Of a stretch of 64,000 bases of DNA, positions 36,353 through 44,742 are shown one piece after another; positions within the stretch are counted from its first letter, which is position 1; each line of letters begins with the position of its first letter. The position numbers and the translations under genes are program-made. The DNA comes from JBAXTZ01 sp041666525 (lineage in GTDB: Bacteria > Bacillota > Negativicutes > JBAXTZ01), in the NCBI GenBank assembly GCA_041666525.1, contig JBAYGT010000001.1, positions 248,001 through 312,000 of the forward strand. Direction: 5' to 3'. Under the pieces are notes generated by a model, which worked only from the letters and a program-made list of their open reading frames with translations, was not told where the DNA came from and did not search any database.

Positions 36353-37000
36353 CTAATCCTTTAAGTGTCGCATTTTTGCAGTATCAAGCGAACCAAACTG
36401 TTTGTGAATCATCGTCAAAAATACTGCAGCAATTGTAAACCAGATAAAAATATCAAAAACTATACCGATTTGTAAACCCGAAGATTGCTCCAGACCAGCA
36501 AAAATTGCAAAGGCAACGATGCTGTTTTCCAACGCCAGAATTCCGATTATTTTAGAGATGGCGCCTTTGCGGTTAATTATTAAAAATAACGACAAAAATA
36601 AAGCAGATAGTGCAATCTGTAGCAGTATTTTATTGTCAGGGATAATATTGGTTAACGGCGCAAATGACTGCGAATAAGCAATAGCCGTTAATATCGCGAT
36701 AATTATCAGGGTAAGCGGGGTGTTTAGGTAAGTGCTTACCGAAAATGTTAATTTATGGCGTTTGATTAGTTTTACCAAAAATATCGGAGCGATAATAACC
36801 TTAAAGGTAAAAATCAAACCAATAATCAACAGCATCGAAGCTTCACCGGTTACAAAAAAAGAATGAATCATCAGTATGACAATAGCCATGGATTGTACGC
36901 CGTAAGTAACTGAAACCGCAAAATTTTTCTTGGTAATATGTAAAAACACAATGCTCAAAAACAGAATCGTTAATAGCAATTGCAAAAACAATGCGTTCAT
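36353..37000 (-). CDS. HyfE-like membrane subunit, cluster 2
   Basis: 215 residues with about six helices, ending in a NuoK-like part (ALENSIVAFAIFAGLEQSSG). It corresponds to the HyfE-like protein of cluster 1, with low but visible similarity and the same place in the gene order. It begins 4 bases after the HyfC-like gene with GGGGT as a weak ribosome site, and ends 2 bases before the HyfF-like gene, so translation is probably coupled. Confidence 0.83.
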   Translation of the reverse strand: MNALFLQLLLTILFLSIVFLHITKKNFAVSVTYGVQSMAIVILMIHSFFVTGEASMLLIIGLIFTFKVIIAPIFLVKLIKRHKLTFSVSTYLNTPLTLIIIAILTAIAYSQSFAPLTNIIPDNKILLQIALSALFLSLFLIINRKGAISKIIGILALENSIVAFAIFAGLEQSSGLQIGIVFDIFIWFTIAAVFLTMIHKQFGSLDTAKMRHLKD

Positions 37001-37004
37001 AATT

Positions 37005-37934
37005 CTACATAACCCCTATCGCAATAACGCTTAGAATAAACGAAACCATCAACAAGTCCGGCAATCGAAAAAATCTGAACTTGGCGATAATTGATTCCAG
37101 TACAGCAATAAACACACAGAAAACTGTCACTTTTATCAGCAGTGCAAGTACTCCAACGATGACTGCACAGACACTATCATTCTGTGCAATGCCAAGCGGG
37201 AAAAACACATTAGCGCCCAGCGCTGCAAAAACAAACAATTTGTTGGCTGCTGCCCATTCAATAAGCGCCAGCCGTTTGCCGGAATACTCCAAAATCATTG
37301 CTTCGTGTATCATGGTCAGTTCCAAGTGTGTGGACGGATTATCAAAAGGAAACCGCGAGTTTTCAGCTAACAACACGATGAAAAACCCGCAAAACGCCAA
37401 CAGTACCGGCAAGAAAAACTGGTTTTTCAGTATCATATGCTGGTCAGCGAGCGAAAACAGGTTACTGCTGCCACCTGCCAAACTAATCGTCAATAGCGAA
37501 AAAATCAATCCGCCTTCCGCCAGTGCCGCAACTGTCATTTCCCGGCTTGAACCAAAGCCGCCAAATCCGCTGCCAATATCCATTCCGGCTAGAGCTAAGA
37601 AAAACGTATATCCGGCCAGCAAATAAATTACGAGCAAAAAATCGCCGGTCAAAGTGTTTTTAATATAAGTTGCAAATAACGGAATACTTGCTCCCGCTAC
37701 TATAGTTATTGCAAAAATAATATACGGCGTATACCGAAAAATCCATGATGCATCTTTACTAACCACTTCATCTTTATGCATCAGTTTCCATAAATCTTTG
37801 TATGGTTGAAAAACGTTTGCTCCGCAGCGATTTTGAAACTTTGCTTTGATTTTTTTAATTATACCGATAAACAACGGCGCTGCAATCGGCGTTAACACCA
37901 CCTGTAACAACCAGACAAAAATCATCATTCTCAC
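37005..37934 (-). CDS. HyfC/NuoH-like membrane anchor subunit, cluster 2
   Basis: 309 residues, about eight helices. The conserved NuoH loop is present (ENSRFPFDNPSTHLELTM and then EAMILEYSGKRLAL), with the acidic residues of the proton path. The first codon is GTG overlapping the stop of the HyfB-like gene by 4 bases; an ATG two codons on is equally possible. The NuoH fold would dock the cofactor-poor soluble module to the membrane arm. Confidence 0.9.
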   Translation of the reverse strand: MRMMIFVWLLQVVLTPIAAPLFIGIIKKIKAKFQNRCGANVFQPYKDLWKLMHKDEVVSKDASWIFRYTPYIIFAITIVAGASIPLFATYIKNTLTGDFLLVIYLLAGYTFFLALAGMDIGSGFGGFGSSREMTVAALAEGGLIFSLLTISLAGGSSNLFSLADQHMILKNQFFLPVLLAFCGFFIVLLAENSRFPFDNPSTHLELTMIHEAMILEYSGKRLALIEWAAANKLFVFAALGANVFFPLGIAQNDSVCAVIVGVLALLIKVTVFCVFIAVLESIIAKFRFFRLPDLLMVSFILSVIAIGVM

Positions 37935-39979
37935 ACCACCACCAACAATGCTAAAGTAAGCGCTATCAATATATACAAAATGTACACATTGATATTTCCG
38001 CTTTGAATAGCTTTTGAATAAACTGACAACGAGGTTAATATTCCATACAGTGGTTTATAAAAATAAATATCATATACATCGCTAATTCCGACACTAACGG
38101 CTCTGCTACTGGGTAAATAACGGCTTTGCGCGTCAAGATATTCAACATCGTGTTGCATACTCGGCTTTAGTAATCCTTTGAAAATCAGCACAATCGAGCG
38201 GGAAAAACCGGCCGCATTTATCTGAGTACGCGGCAGTAACGCCGAACCGCAATTCCAGGTTTCACCAATTACTTCTTTTTGCTTTCGGTTGATAACAAAA
38301 CGGGCCGCGATAATCACAAACACAACTGCTAAACCAACTCCAAACAATATCGCAATGGCCGAAACAGAGTCACTACCATTGCCAACTACAAAACTATTTC
38401 CGTAAGCACTACCTGCTACTACAGCGTCTGCACGATATATCATGCCAGTGCTTATGTACTTCAGCACTGACGTTATCCAACCTGAAAATACACCAAAGAG
38501 CAATGCCAGCAACGCCAATAAAAACATCGCAATGAGCAGAGCAAAAGTTGATTCCCGGGAAAGCGCCACGACTGCACTGCGGGGCCGTGCCAAAAACGTC
38601 GAACCAAATGCTTTCACAAAACAAGCCAATGCCAATCCACCCGTGAATGCCAGTGAGCCAGCCGCAAAAATAAAAAACCATTTAGTCCAAAAATCCATCA
38701 GAAAAATGCCTTTAAACAATGTCTGAAAAATCAACCACTCACTAAAAAAACCATTAAATGGCGGCAATGCCGATATTGCCATCGATCCAATCAAAAAACA
38801 AAAAGCGGTCTGCGGCATATACCGGATAAGACCACCAAATTTTTCCATATTCCGGGTATGTGTTTGACTGATTACCGACCCGGCACTTAAAAACAGCAAT
38901 GCTTTGAATGTTGCATGATTAAAAATATGAAATAACGCTGCTACCAAACTTAAAATTACCAATTCCGGCATAGCTAATGCTGAAAAAACCAGCGCGCTGC
39001 CGACACCCAAAAGAATTATTCCGATATTTTCAATACTGGAGTATGCCAGCAGCCGTTTAAGATCATGTTCAGTCAAAGCATACAGTACGCCCAGTAAAGA
39101 AGATATAGCACCGATGGTCAGCACTGTCAGCCCCCACCACAGCGGAACGGGCTGCAAAACCACAAGAAAGAATTTTATCAACATATAGACGCCAGTCTTT
39201 ATCATAACGCCAGACATCAAGGCTGAAACATGTGACGGCGCCGCCGGATGCGCTTTGGGCAACCAAATATGAAAAGGAATAATTCCGGCCTTGGTACCAA
39301 AACCAATAAGCATCAATACAAATGCCGCATTCTTTACCGATAGCGGCAAAAGCTCCGCGCTCTGCTTCATTACAGAAAAATCAAACGAGTTAGTATATTT
39401 GAAAATCAATAAAAACGCCGCAATAATAAACAACGTACCGATATGCGTCATGACCAGATAAATAAATCCGGCTGAAATATTTTGTTCTTCGTCACGCTCA
39501 TAAACAACCAAAAAATAAGAAGCAAACGACATTATTTCCCAAAATATCAAAAACAGTAGTGCATTATTAGCTGTTACAGTCAAAATCATCCCGGCAATAA
39601 ATAAATTGTAAAAAAAACCAAGTGCGCCGATAGAATATTTACGGTAATAGTGTTTAATATAACCAATACCGTAAATCGAACAAAACAAGCTGATTAATGC
39701 AATGGTAAACACAAAAAAAGCCGACAGCTTAGTAACATCAAAGTTAAACGACAGCAGCGGCCAAAATGTCTGCCCGACTGTAAAATTCACAACGCTGTTA
39801 GTCGCTAATACCGCAACAGAAACAGCAATACCCCAAATTGATCCGGCTATTGAAAAACAGCTGGCACAGGCATTGGCCAGCTTATCATTACCAGATAATA
39901 ATAGTGATCCAGCGGCACCCACCGCAAACAAAAAAAATAAAACTATAAAACCAGTTTCACTGGCCAAAATATTCATCAT
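37931..39979 (-). CDS. HyfB/NuoL-like channel subunit, cluster 2
   Basis: 682 residues, about sixteen helices, 45 longer than the cluster 1 paralogue, mainly in the loops after the fourteenth helix. FLIFWEIMSFASYFLVV with the TM5 Glu, GFGTKAGIIPFHIWLPKAHP with the Lys, VMIKTGVYMLIKF and HDLKRLLAYSSIENIG are all kept. The ATG overlaps the small-subunit stop as ATGATG. It is the second gene of the cluster 2 operon. Confidence 0.92.
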   Translation of the reverse strand: MMNILASETGFIVLFFLFAVGAAGSLLLSGNDKLANACASCFSIAGSIWGIAVSVAVLATNSVVNFTVGQTFWPLLSFNFDVTKLSAFFVFTIALISLFCSIYGIGYIKHYYRKYSIGALGFFYNLFIAGMILTVTANNALLFLIFWEIMSFASYFLVVYERDEEQNISAGFIYLVMTHIGTLFIIAAFLLIFKYTNSFDFSVMKQSAELLPLSVKNAAFVLMLIGFGTKAGIIPFHIWLPKAHPAAPSHVSALMSGVMIKTGVYMLIKFFLVVLQPVPLWWGLTVLTIGAISSLLGVLYALTEHDLKRLLAYSSIENIGIILLGVGSALVFSALAMPELVILSLVAALFHIFNHATFKALLFLSAGSVISQTHTRNMEKFGGLIRYMPQTAFCFLIGSMAISALPPFNGFFSEWLIFQTLFKGIFLMDFWTKWFFIFAAGSLAFTGGLALACFVKAFGSTFLARPRSAVVALSRESTFALLIAMFLLALLALLFGVFSGWITSVLKYISTGMIYRADAVVAGSAYGNSFVVGNGSDSVSAIAILFGVGLAVVFVIIAARFVINRKQKEVIGETWNCGSALLPRTQINAAGFSRSIVLIFKGLLKPSMQHDVEYLDAQSRYLPSSRAVSVGISDVYDIYFYKPLYGILTSLSVYSKAIQSGNINVYILYILIALTLALLVVV

Positions 39980-40533
39980 AATTCACTTCCGACCCGAGCT
40001 GATATTTGCTTCAAGCTATACGATTCCATGATTCTTAGCAAATGCTCGACAATGACCATCGGCGCCGGCGGATCTCCCGGTATCTGATAATCAACCGGCA
40101 CCACACTGTCCACTCTCCCCGACACTGCATACGAATCGCTAAATAGCCCGCCATCAATTGCATCGTCACCGACCGCAACTACAATTTTGGGATTCGGTGT
40201 TGCTTCATAAGCAATCTTGAGTGCTTCAGCCATATTTCTGGTAACCGGTCCCGTAACTAACAGCATATCTGCATGACGGGGAGAAGCTACAAAACTTATT
40301 CCAAATCGCTCGATGTCATAATAGGAGTTAGACAATGCCACCAATTCCTGCTCACAGGAATTATCCGAACCGGCGTCAATTTGTCTAATCGCCAGTGATC
40401 CGGAAAACAAATTTTTAATCTGAGTATGCAGTTTTTCTCCGGAAGTTTCAAATTCAACATTACGCGCAAAATCAAAATCAGAACGATTAATCGTTTTGGA
40501 GTTTTTGAAAATCTTAATAATTTTTTTAAACAT
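39976..40533 (-). CDS. Hydrogenase-like small subunit lacking the proximal Fe-S ligands, cluster 2
   Basis: 185 residues with the NuoB/HyfI core (FVASPRHADMLLVTGPVTRN, then VPVDYQIPGDPPAP). Compared with cluster 1: GSCNAC is GSDNSC (first Cys to Asp57, second kept as Cys60), TGCVTHN is TGPVTRN, GACACGG is GDDAIDGG, and HGCPPRP is PGDPPAP (Asp154). Only one of the four proximal-cluster cysteines remains, and three positions are Asp. The ferredoxin domain is absent. It is the first gene of its operon, whereas the small subunit is last in cluster 1. It cannot hold a normal [4Fe-4S] cluster; role unknown. Confidence 0.9.
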   Translation of the reverse strand: MFKKIIKIFKNSKTINRSDFDFARNVEFETSGEKLHTQIKNLFSGSLAIRQIDAGSDNSCEQELVALSNSYYDIERFGISFVASPRHADMLLVTGPVTRNMAEALKIAYEATPNPKIVVAVGDDAIDGGLFSDSYAVSGRVDSVVPVDYQIPGDPPAPMVIVEHLLRIMESYSLKQISARVGSEL

Positions 40534-40586
40534 ATTTCCGATTCAACAAATTTATTTAGCAGACTAGTCGTGCCATTGATTATCCA

Positions 40587-40615
40587 AATATATACCTCTC
40601 ACTAACGAAAGTCAA
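40587..40615 (-). promoter_or_regulatory. Promoter of cluster 2
   Basis: TTGACT (40610-40615), 17-base spacer, TATATT (40587-40592) on the minus strand. The start near 40580 gives a leader of about 45 bases. This makes cluster 2 an independent transcription unit downstream of holA. Confidence 0.75.
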
Positions 40616-40649
40616 GCGCGGCGATACTTCGTATAGTTAAACATCTGCG

Positions 40650-41690
40650 CTACTTAACCAGAATTTTCGTAAAGACCGCATATGCTGTAGCCGTAGTAGC
40701 CTTGCCATTTTTTAGCCCGGCATCAAGGGTTGCCAAAGCACAAATCGCCGCCCGCAATTCAGCCAAAGAATAGTTTTTTGCATCGCGAACAGCGTTATCG
40801 GCGATAAATGGCTGAACTTTTAGTTTCGCGACAATTTCACGCGCCGGAGTGCCAAGCATTGACAATTCTTTGGCAACGGTCAACAAACGGTATTGCCGCG
40901 CACATAAACTTAATAATTTTATCAGCGGTTCACCGCTTGCCAAAAGCCTTTCTAACAGTTGTAACGCCATTACAGCCTTACGGCCGTTGAGCATGTCACA
41001 AAATTTGAATACCGACATACTAAAACTCGTCGAGAAAACTTTCTCTAAATCGTCGGCGGTTATCAACCGGTCGTCATTTTTGAAAATTAACAATTTTTCC
41101 AATTCATTATCCAGCATGCCCAAAGATATTTCCGTGGAATTTTCCAGAGCCGACTGCAGTAGCAATGAAGCTGAATTTTCCATGCGGTACCCTGCCTGCT
41201 TCAAAGTATCTTCAAAATATTCCCTAGCGTTGCGAGCGGTCGGCGGTTCGACTTCAATGATGCAGCCGATTTTTACAACATTCTTGTAAATCCGTCGCCG
41301 CTTATCAACATTGTCGCGGCAAATAATTATTAACTTATTGAAATCCGGTAGCGATTCAAACACCGTTTCCCAGCCATCAGCCGGTTTCTTGGCGTTTGGC
41401 TTCTCTTCGTCGTCCTCGCCGCTTGATTTTGCTTTAAACAACTTGCAGTCGTTGAGCAAAATTATATTTTTAGTTGAAAAAAACGGCAAAGACTGCACGG
41501 CTGAACAAAATTCTTCAACAGTAGGATCACTATCGAATACTTGCATTGTCTCCAATTCATCTGCGGCAAGCCATTTGGTTTTGAGCACATCCATTACACG
41601 ATGCAGCCCATAAATATCTTTTCCGTGAATCAAAAAAACTTGTCTGGCAACATTGTCATTAATAATGCGATTGATTTCGTTTAATTTCAC
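40650..41690 (-). CDS. holA: DNA polymerase III delta subunit
   Basis: About 346 residues. The GTG at 41690 (VKLNEINRIIN) follows AAGGTGA at 5 bases and is preferred over a GTG five codons upstream. AAA+-like clamp-loader subunit: VFLIHGKDIYG at the N-terminus, the acidic linker around residue 110, and a C-terminal helical domain with ALQLLERLLASGEP, LLSLCARQYRLL and the closing ALATLDAGLKNGKA. It opens the sliding clamp during replication. It follows comEC by 24 bases, the usual Firmicute arrangement. Confidence 0.92.
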   Translation of the reverse strand: MKLNEINRIINDNVARQVFLIHGKDIYGLHRVMDVLKTKWLAADELETMQVFDSDPTVEEFCSAVQSLPFFSTKNIILLNDCKLFKAKSSGEDDEEKPNAKKPADGWETVFESLPDFNKLIIICRDNVDKRRRIYKNVVKIGCIIEVEPPTARNAREYFEDTLKQAGYRMENSASLLLQSALENSTEISLGMLDNELEKLLIFKNDDRLITADDLEKVFSTSFSMSVFKFCDMLNGRKAVMALQLLERLLASGEPLIKLLSLCARQYRLLTVAKELSMLGTPAREIVAKLKVQPFIADNAVRDAKNYSLAELRAAICALATLDAGLKNGKATTATAYAVFTKILVK

Positions 41691-41714
41691 TGCAATCACC
41701 TTCACCTAATATTC

Positions 41715-44000
41715 CTAATTACTAATAAACGGTTTTGCGCACCAGCCAGCTTTAGAGGCTTCAAATATCACGGCGCCATTTATATCCGTGCGAAATATTT
41801 GCGCTTTCGATTTTTCAATATTCTTAACTACCGCGGCTGCCGGATGTCCATAACGATTATCCCTGCCCACCGATACTACCGCGTACTCCGGCTGAACCGC
41901 TTGCAGAAATTCCTCTGATGTCGAAGTTTTTGAACCATGGTGGCCAATTTTCAAGATATTGGCGTTGATGTTTTCCTTGCGTTTTATCAAAGCCTGCTCG
42001 CCTTTAATACCTAAATCCCCGGTTATCAACGCCGCCAGTTCGCCGCTGCTTACCCGCGTGATCAACATATGTTCATTCTGATTGTTTGACTCGCCGGAAA
42101 CAACTTCGGTAAAATCAAATTCCACGCCGTCAATGTTGAAACTCGTTGCATTGTCCGTTTTTATTACCCGGTTTACTGTAACTGCAGCGCTTACTCCCGG
42201 CAATCCACCGGCATGATCAATATGCTCATGGCTAAGCACCACCGCATCCAGCTGCCGCACGCCATAATGCAACAAATACGGAGCAACAACACGCTCACCA
42301 ATGTCAAAACTTTCGTCACTTTTCTTATAATTTCCACCACAATCCAGCAATACTGCATGGTGGTGTGGTGTAATAACTAACGCTGCATCACCTTCGCCGA
42401 CATCGATAAAGTGAATTTGTAATTTTGTCGGAATCAAAATACAGATTAGCACTATAGCTAACCACAAGGCTGCACCGCCAATCAAAACTGTTGATTTTTC
42501 CAATTTGCTGCCGAACAATACTATAGTCTGCCGCCTCATTGTTCCAAACAATAATAGCGCATAGTACGACAACCCCTGCCACCAGGTCAGCGCCGGAAAA
42601 TATATTCTTCCGCCCGGCAATTTCGCAAGCCAGGCATTTATATAGATTGCTATTTTCAACGCCAGCATTGCCACAAATAAAGCACTTTTTTTAACAATCA
42701 TCAATGGCATCAATGCCGAAAATAAACCGACAATCAAGACAACGTCAATTATCGGCGTTACTAAAACATTTGCTGCTAACGACATTAACGAAATACCGTT
42801 GAAAAAATAAGCGGCAAAAGGCAAAAGTCCGGCTTGAGCTACAATGGTAAACGCCAATATTTGCGCCAACTTCTGCGGCATAATGCGTACGAAGCAGCGA
42901 TAAACATCTTTATAAAAATAGGCAATGCCAAAAGTTGCCGACAGGCTAAGCAGAAATCCGACATTAGTCAGATTTAGCGGATTGCAGAGTAAAATTATCA
43001 ATGCCGCCAGCCATAATGATCGTTTGATACTACTCTCATCACTGATTGCAATCGCAAACAAGGCAAAACTTGCCATCAGCGCCGAACGCACGGCCGCAGC
43101 GACAAACCCGGCAAAAAATACATACAACCAGGCCGTCACAATTGCTATCAGCGCGCTATGGCGGCGCGGCACCCGAAATATATTAAATAACCAAAAGACC
43201 GTGGCGGCTACTAACGAAATATGAGTACCGGATACAGAAAGGATATGCACTATCCCTGTCTGCTTGAATTCATTTTGAATATGTTTGGGAATGTTAGTCG
43301 ATCCGCCAAACAGAACGCCATTATAAACTGCGGCAATCTCCGCCGGCATATTTCCAATCGCCGCTAATTTTGCCCGCTGTTGCCAGCGGCCAAACCGTGC
43401 CAACCATCCGCCGCTGCCGATTACCTCGAAATGTTCCATCCGTGCTGTCGAAGTAATCCCTTTTTGCCGTAAATATTCCGAATAACTGGTCTGCCCGGGG
43501 TTTTTATAGGCTAGCGGCGCCAACAACTTGACCGTCATCTGCACCGTTTCACCATATTTGGGAATAGCAGCTTCAGTTTCTACTGTTGCATAAACCGCCA
43601 CTCCGCCGGAAACAGCTTGCTCTGAACCGTTGACGAATAGTTTTTCGGCATCTGCCGAAAAACTTACTGCATAGCCGCCCTTTTCGGACAAAACCATGGA
43701 CGGAATATCAACAATTTTTGCAATCAATTCTACTTGTCGTCCATTGTAATTACTAACATCATCTGGTGAAACTGATATTGCCTGATTATAGCGCCACACT
43801 CCGGTTAACAACAGCACAGTCGAAAATAAAATAAGTAATAAATACTTCCTTTTGCCAATCAAAAAAAATACTGACGATAAAATTGCCGCAACTAAAAAAA
43901 TTGCGGCAACAGCTGATGTATTTAATTTTATTGAGGCAAACGCCGCAAGCAGCAGCCCACAAAAATAAGCCCCGGCAATAATTTCAAAGTTCTTGGCCAT
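41715..44000 (-). CDS. comEC: Competence DNA-uptake channel ComEC
   Basis: 761 residues, full length. An N-terminal OB-like soluble domain is followed by the polytopic competence domain (GILHI-type motif seen as TGIVHILSVSGTHISLVA). The C-terminal metallo-beta-lactamase-like domain (about 525-760) has HFIDVGEGDAALV, LSHEHIDHAGGLPG and KIGHHGSKTSTS. ComEC passes single-stranded DNA across the cytoplasmic membrane. It starts 1 base after comEA ends and is probably coupled. With pilBTC in the window this supports natural competence, which remains to be shown. Confidence 0.95.
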   Translation of the reverse strand: MAKNFEIIAGAYFCGLLLAAFASIKLNTSAVAAIFLVAAILSSVFFLIGKRKYLLLILFSTVLLLTGVWRYNQAISVSPDDVSNYNGRQVELIAKIVDIPSMVLSEKGGYAVSFSADAEKLFVNGSEQAVSGGVAVYATVETEAAIPKYGETVQMTVKLLAPLAYKNPGQTSYSEYLRQKGITSTARMEHFEVIGSGGWLARFGRWQQRAKLAAIGNMPAEIAAVYNGVLFGGSTNIPKHIQNEFKQTGIVHILSVSGTHISLVAATVFWLFNIFRVPRRHSALIAIVTAWLYVFFAGFVAAAVRSALMASFALFAIAISDESSIKRSLWLAALIILLCNPLNLTNVGFLLSLSATFGIAYFYKDVYRCFVRIMPQKLAQILAFTIVAQAGLLPFAAYFFNGISLMSLAANVLVTPIIDVVLIVGLFSALMPLMIVKKSALFVAMLALKIAIYINAWLAKLPGGRIYFPALTWWQGLSYYALLLFGTMRRQTIVLFGSKLEKSTVLIGGAALWLAIVLICILIPTKLQIHFIDVGEGDAALVITPHHHAVLLDCGGNYKKSDESFDIGERVVAPYLLHYGVRQLDAVVLSHEHIDHAGGLPGVSAAVTVNRVIKTDNATSFNIDGVEFDFTEVVSGESNNQNEHMLITRVSSGELAALITGDLGIKGEQALIKRKENINANILKIGHHGSKTSTSEEFLQAVQPEYAVVSVGRDNRYGHPAAAVVKNIEKSKAQIFRTDINGAVIFEASKAGWCAKPFISN

Positions 44001-44001
44001 A

Positions 44002-44607
44002 TCAAAGCGTTATTTGATCTTTTATTTTATTGTACCGCGCGTCACCGATACCGGATACCTTTTTCACGTCTTCAATAACTGTAAAACTGCCATTCTTGGT
44101 GCGGTAGTCAATAATCCGCTGTGCGAGCGCATCACCAATTCCCGGCAACGCGGAAATCGACACTTTATCGGCAGTGTTGATACTGATTTTTTGCACATTT
44201 AAGGAAAGATCCGGCGTATATGCCATCGCCGGCGTTCCATCAGGATTTACACTCGGCGACACGTTGTTATCTTGTGAAAACTTCATTGGAACATTGATGT
44301 GCATGCCATCCAAACAAACTTGAGCCATATTAACGGCACCAGGATTAGCGCCGATTGCCAGCCCGCCGGCCGCATTCACGGCATCAATTGCCCGGCTTTT
44401 CGTCGGCAACTTATACACTCCGGGTTTTATCACCCCACCGCTTACATACACCACAACATCATTGCTGACTGTTTGCGCCAATGGTTTTGTCGCCGGATTA
44501 ACCACATCAGGCACAACCGGCTCGCGCCACAATATAAAGTAGGCAGTGACTAGAACCGCAATAAATATTACTGAAACAATCAGTAGTTTTTTGCGTTGCG
44601 GATCCAT
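44002..44607 (-). CDS. comEA: Competence DNA-binding protein ComEA
   Basis: 201 residues. One N-terminal membrane anchor (LLIVSVIFIAVLVTAYFIL), a SLBB domain (VVYVSGGVIKPGVYKL), a linker, and a C-terminal helix-hairpin-helix domain (ISINTADKVSISALPGIGDA, and DVKKVSGIGDARY). It binds incoming duplex DNA outside the membrane and delivers it to ComEC. The start is fixed by AAGGAGGTGA. It heads the comEA-comEC-holA operon. Confidence 0.95.
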   Translation of the reverse strand: MDPQRKKLLIVSVIFIAVLVTAYFILWREPVVPDVVNPATKPLAQTVSNDVVVYVSGGVIKPGVYKLPTKSRAIDAVNAAGGLAIGANPGAVNMAQVCLDGMHINVPMKFSQDNNVSPSVNPDGTPAMAYTPDLSLNVQKISINTADKVSISALPGIGDALAQRIIDYRTKNGSFTVIEDVKKVSGIGDARYNKIKDQITL

Positions 44608-44742
44608 TGCGTCACCTCCTTGGTTAGTTCATAATGCGCAATGCATAATCAAGAACAAGGCAAGCTAAAACTATACACAGTAAATATACCACAAATACAG
44701 ATAAAAACAAGGCTTGCGACTGAAAAAACGGGCACAAACCCC

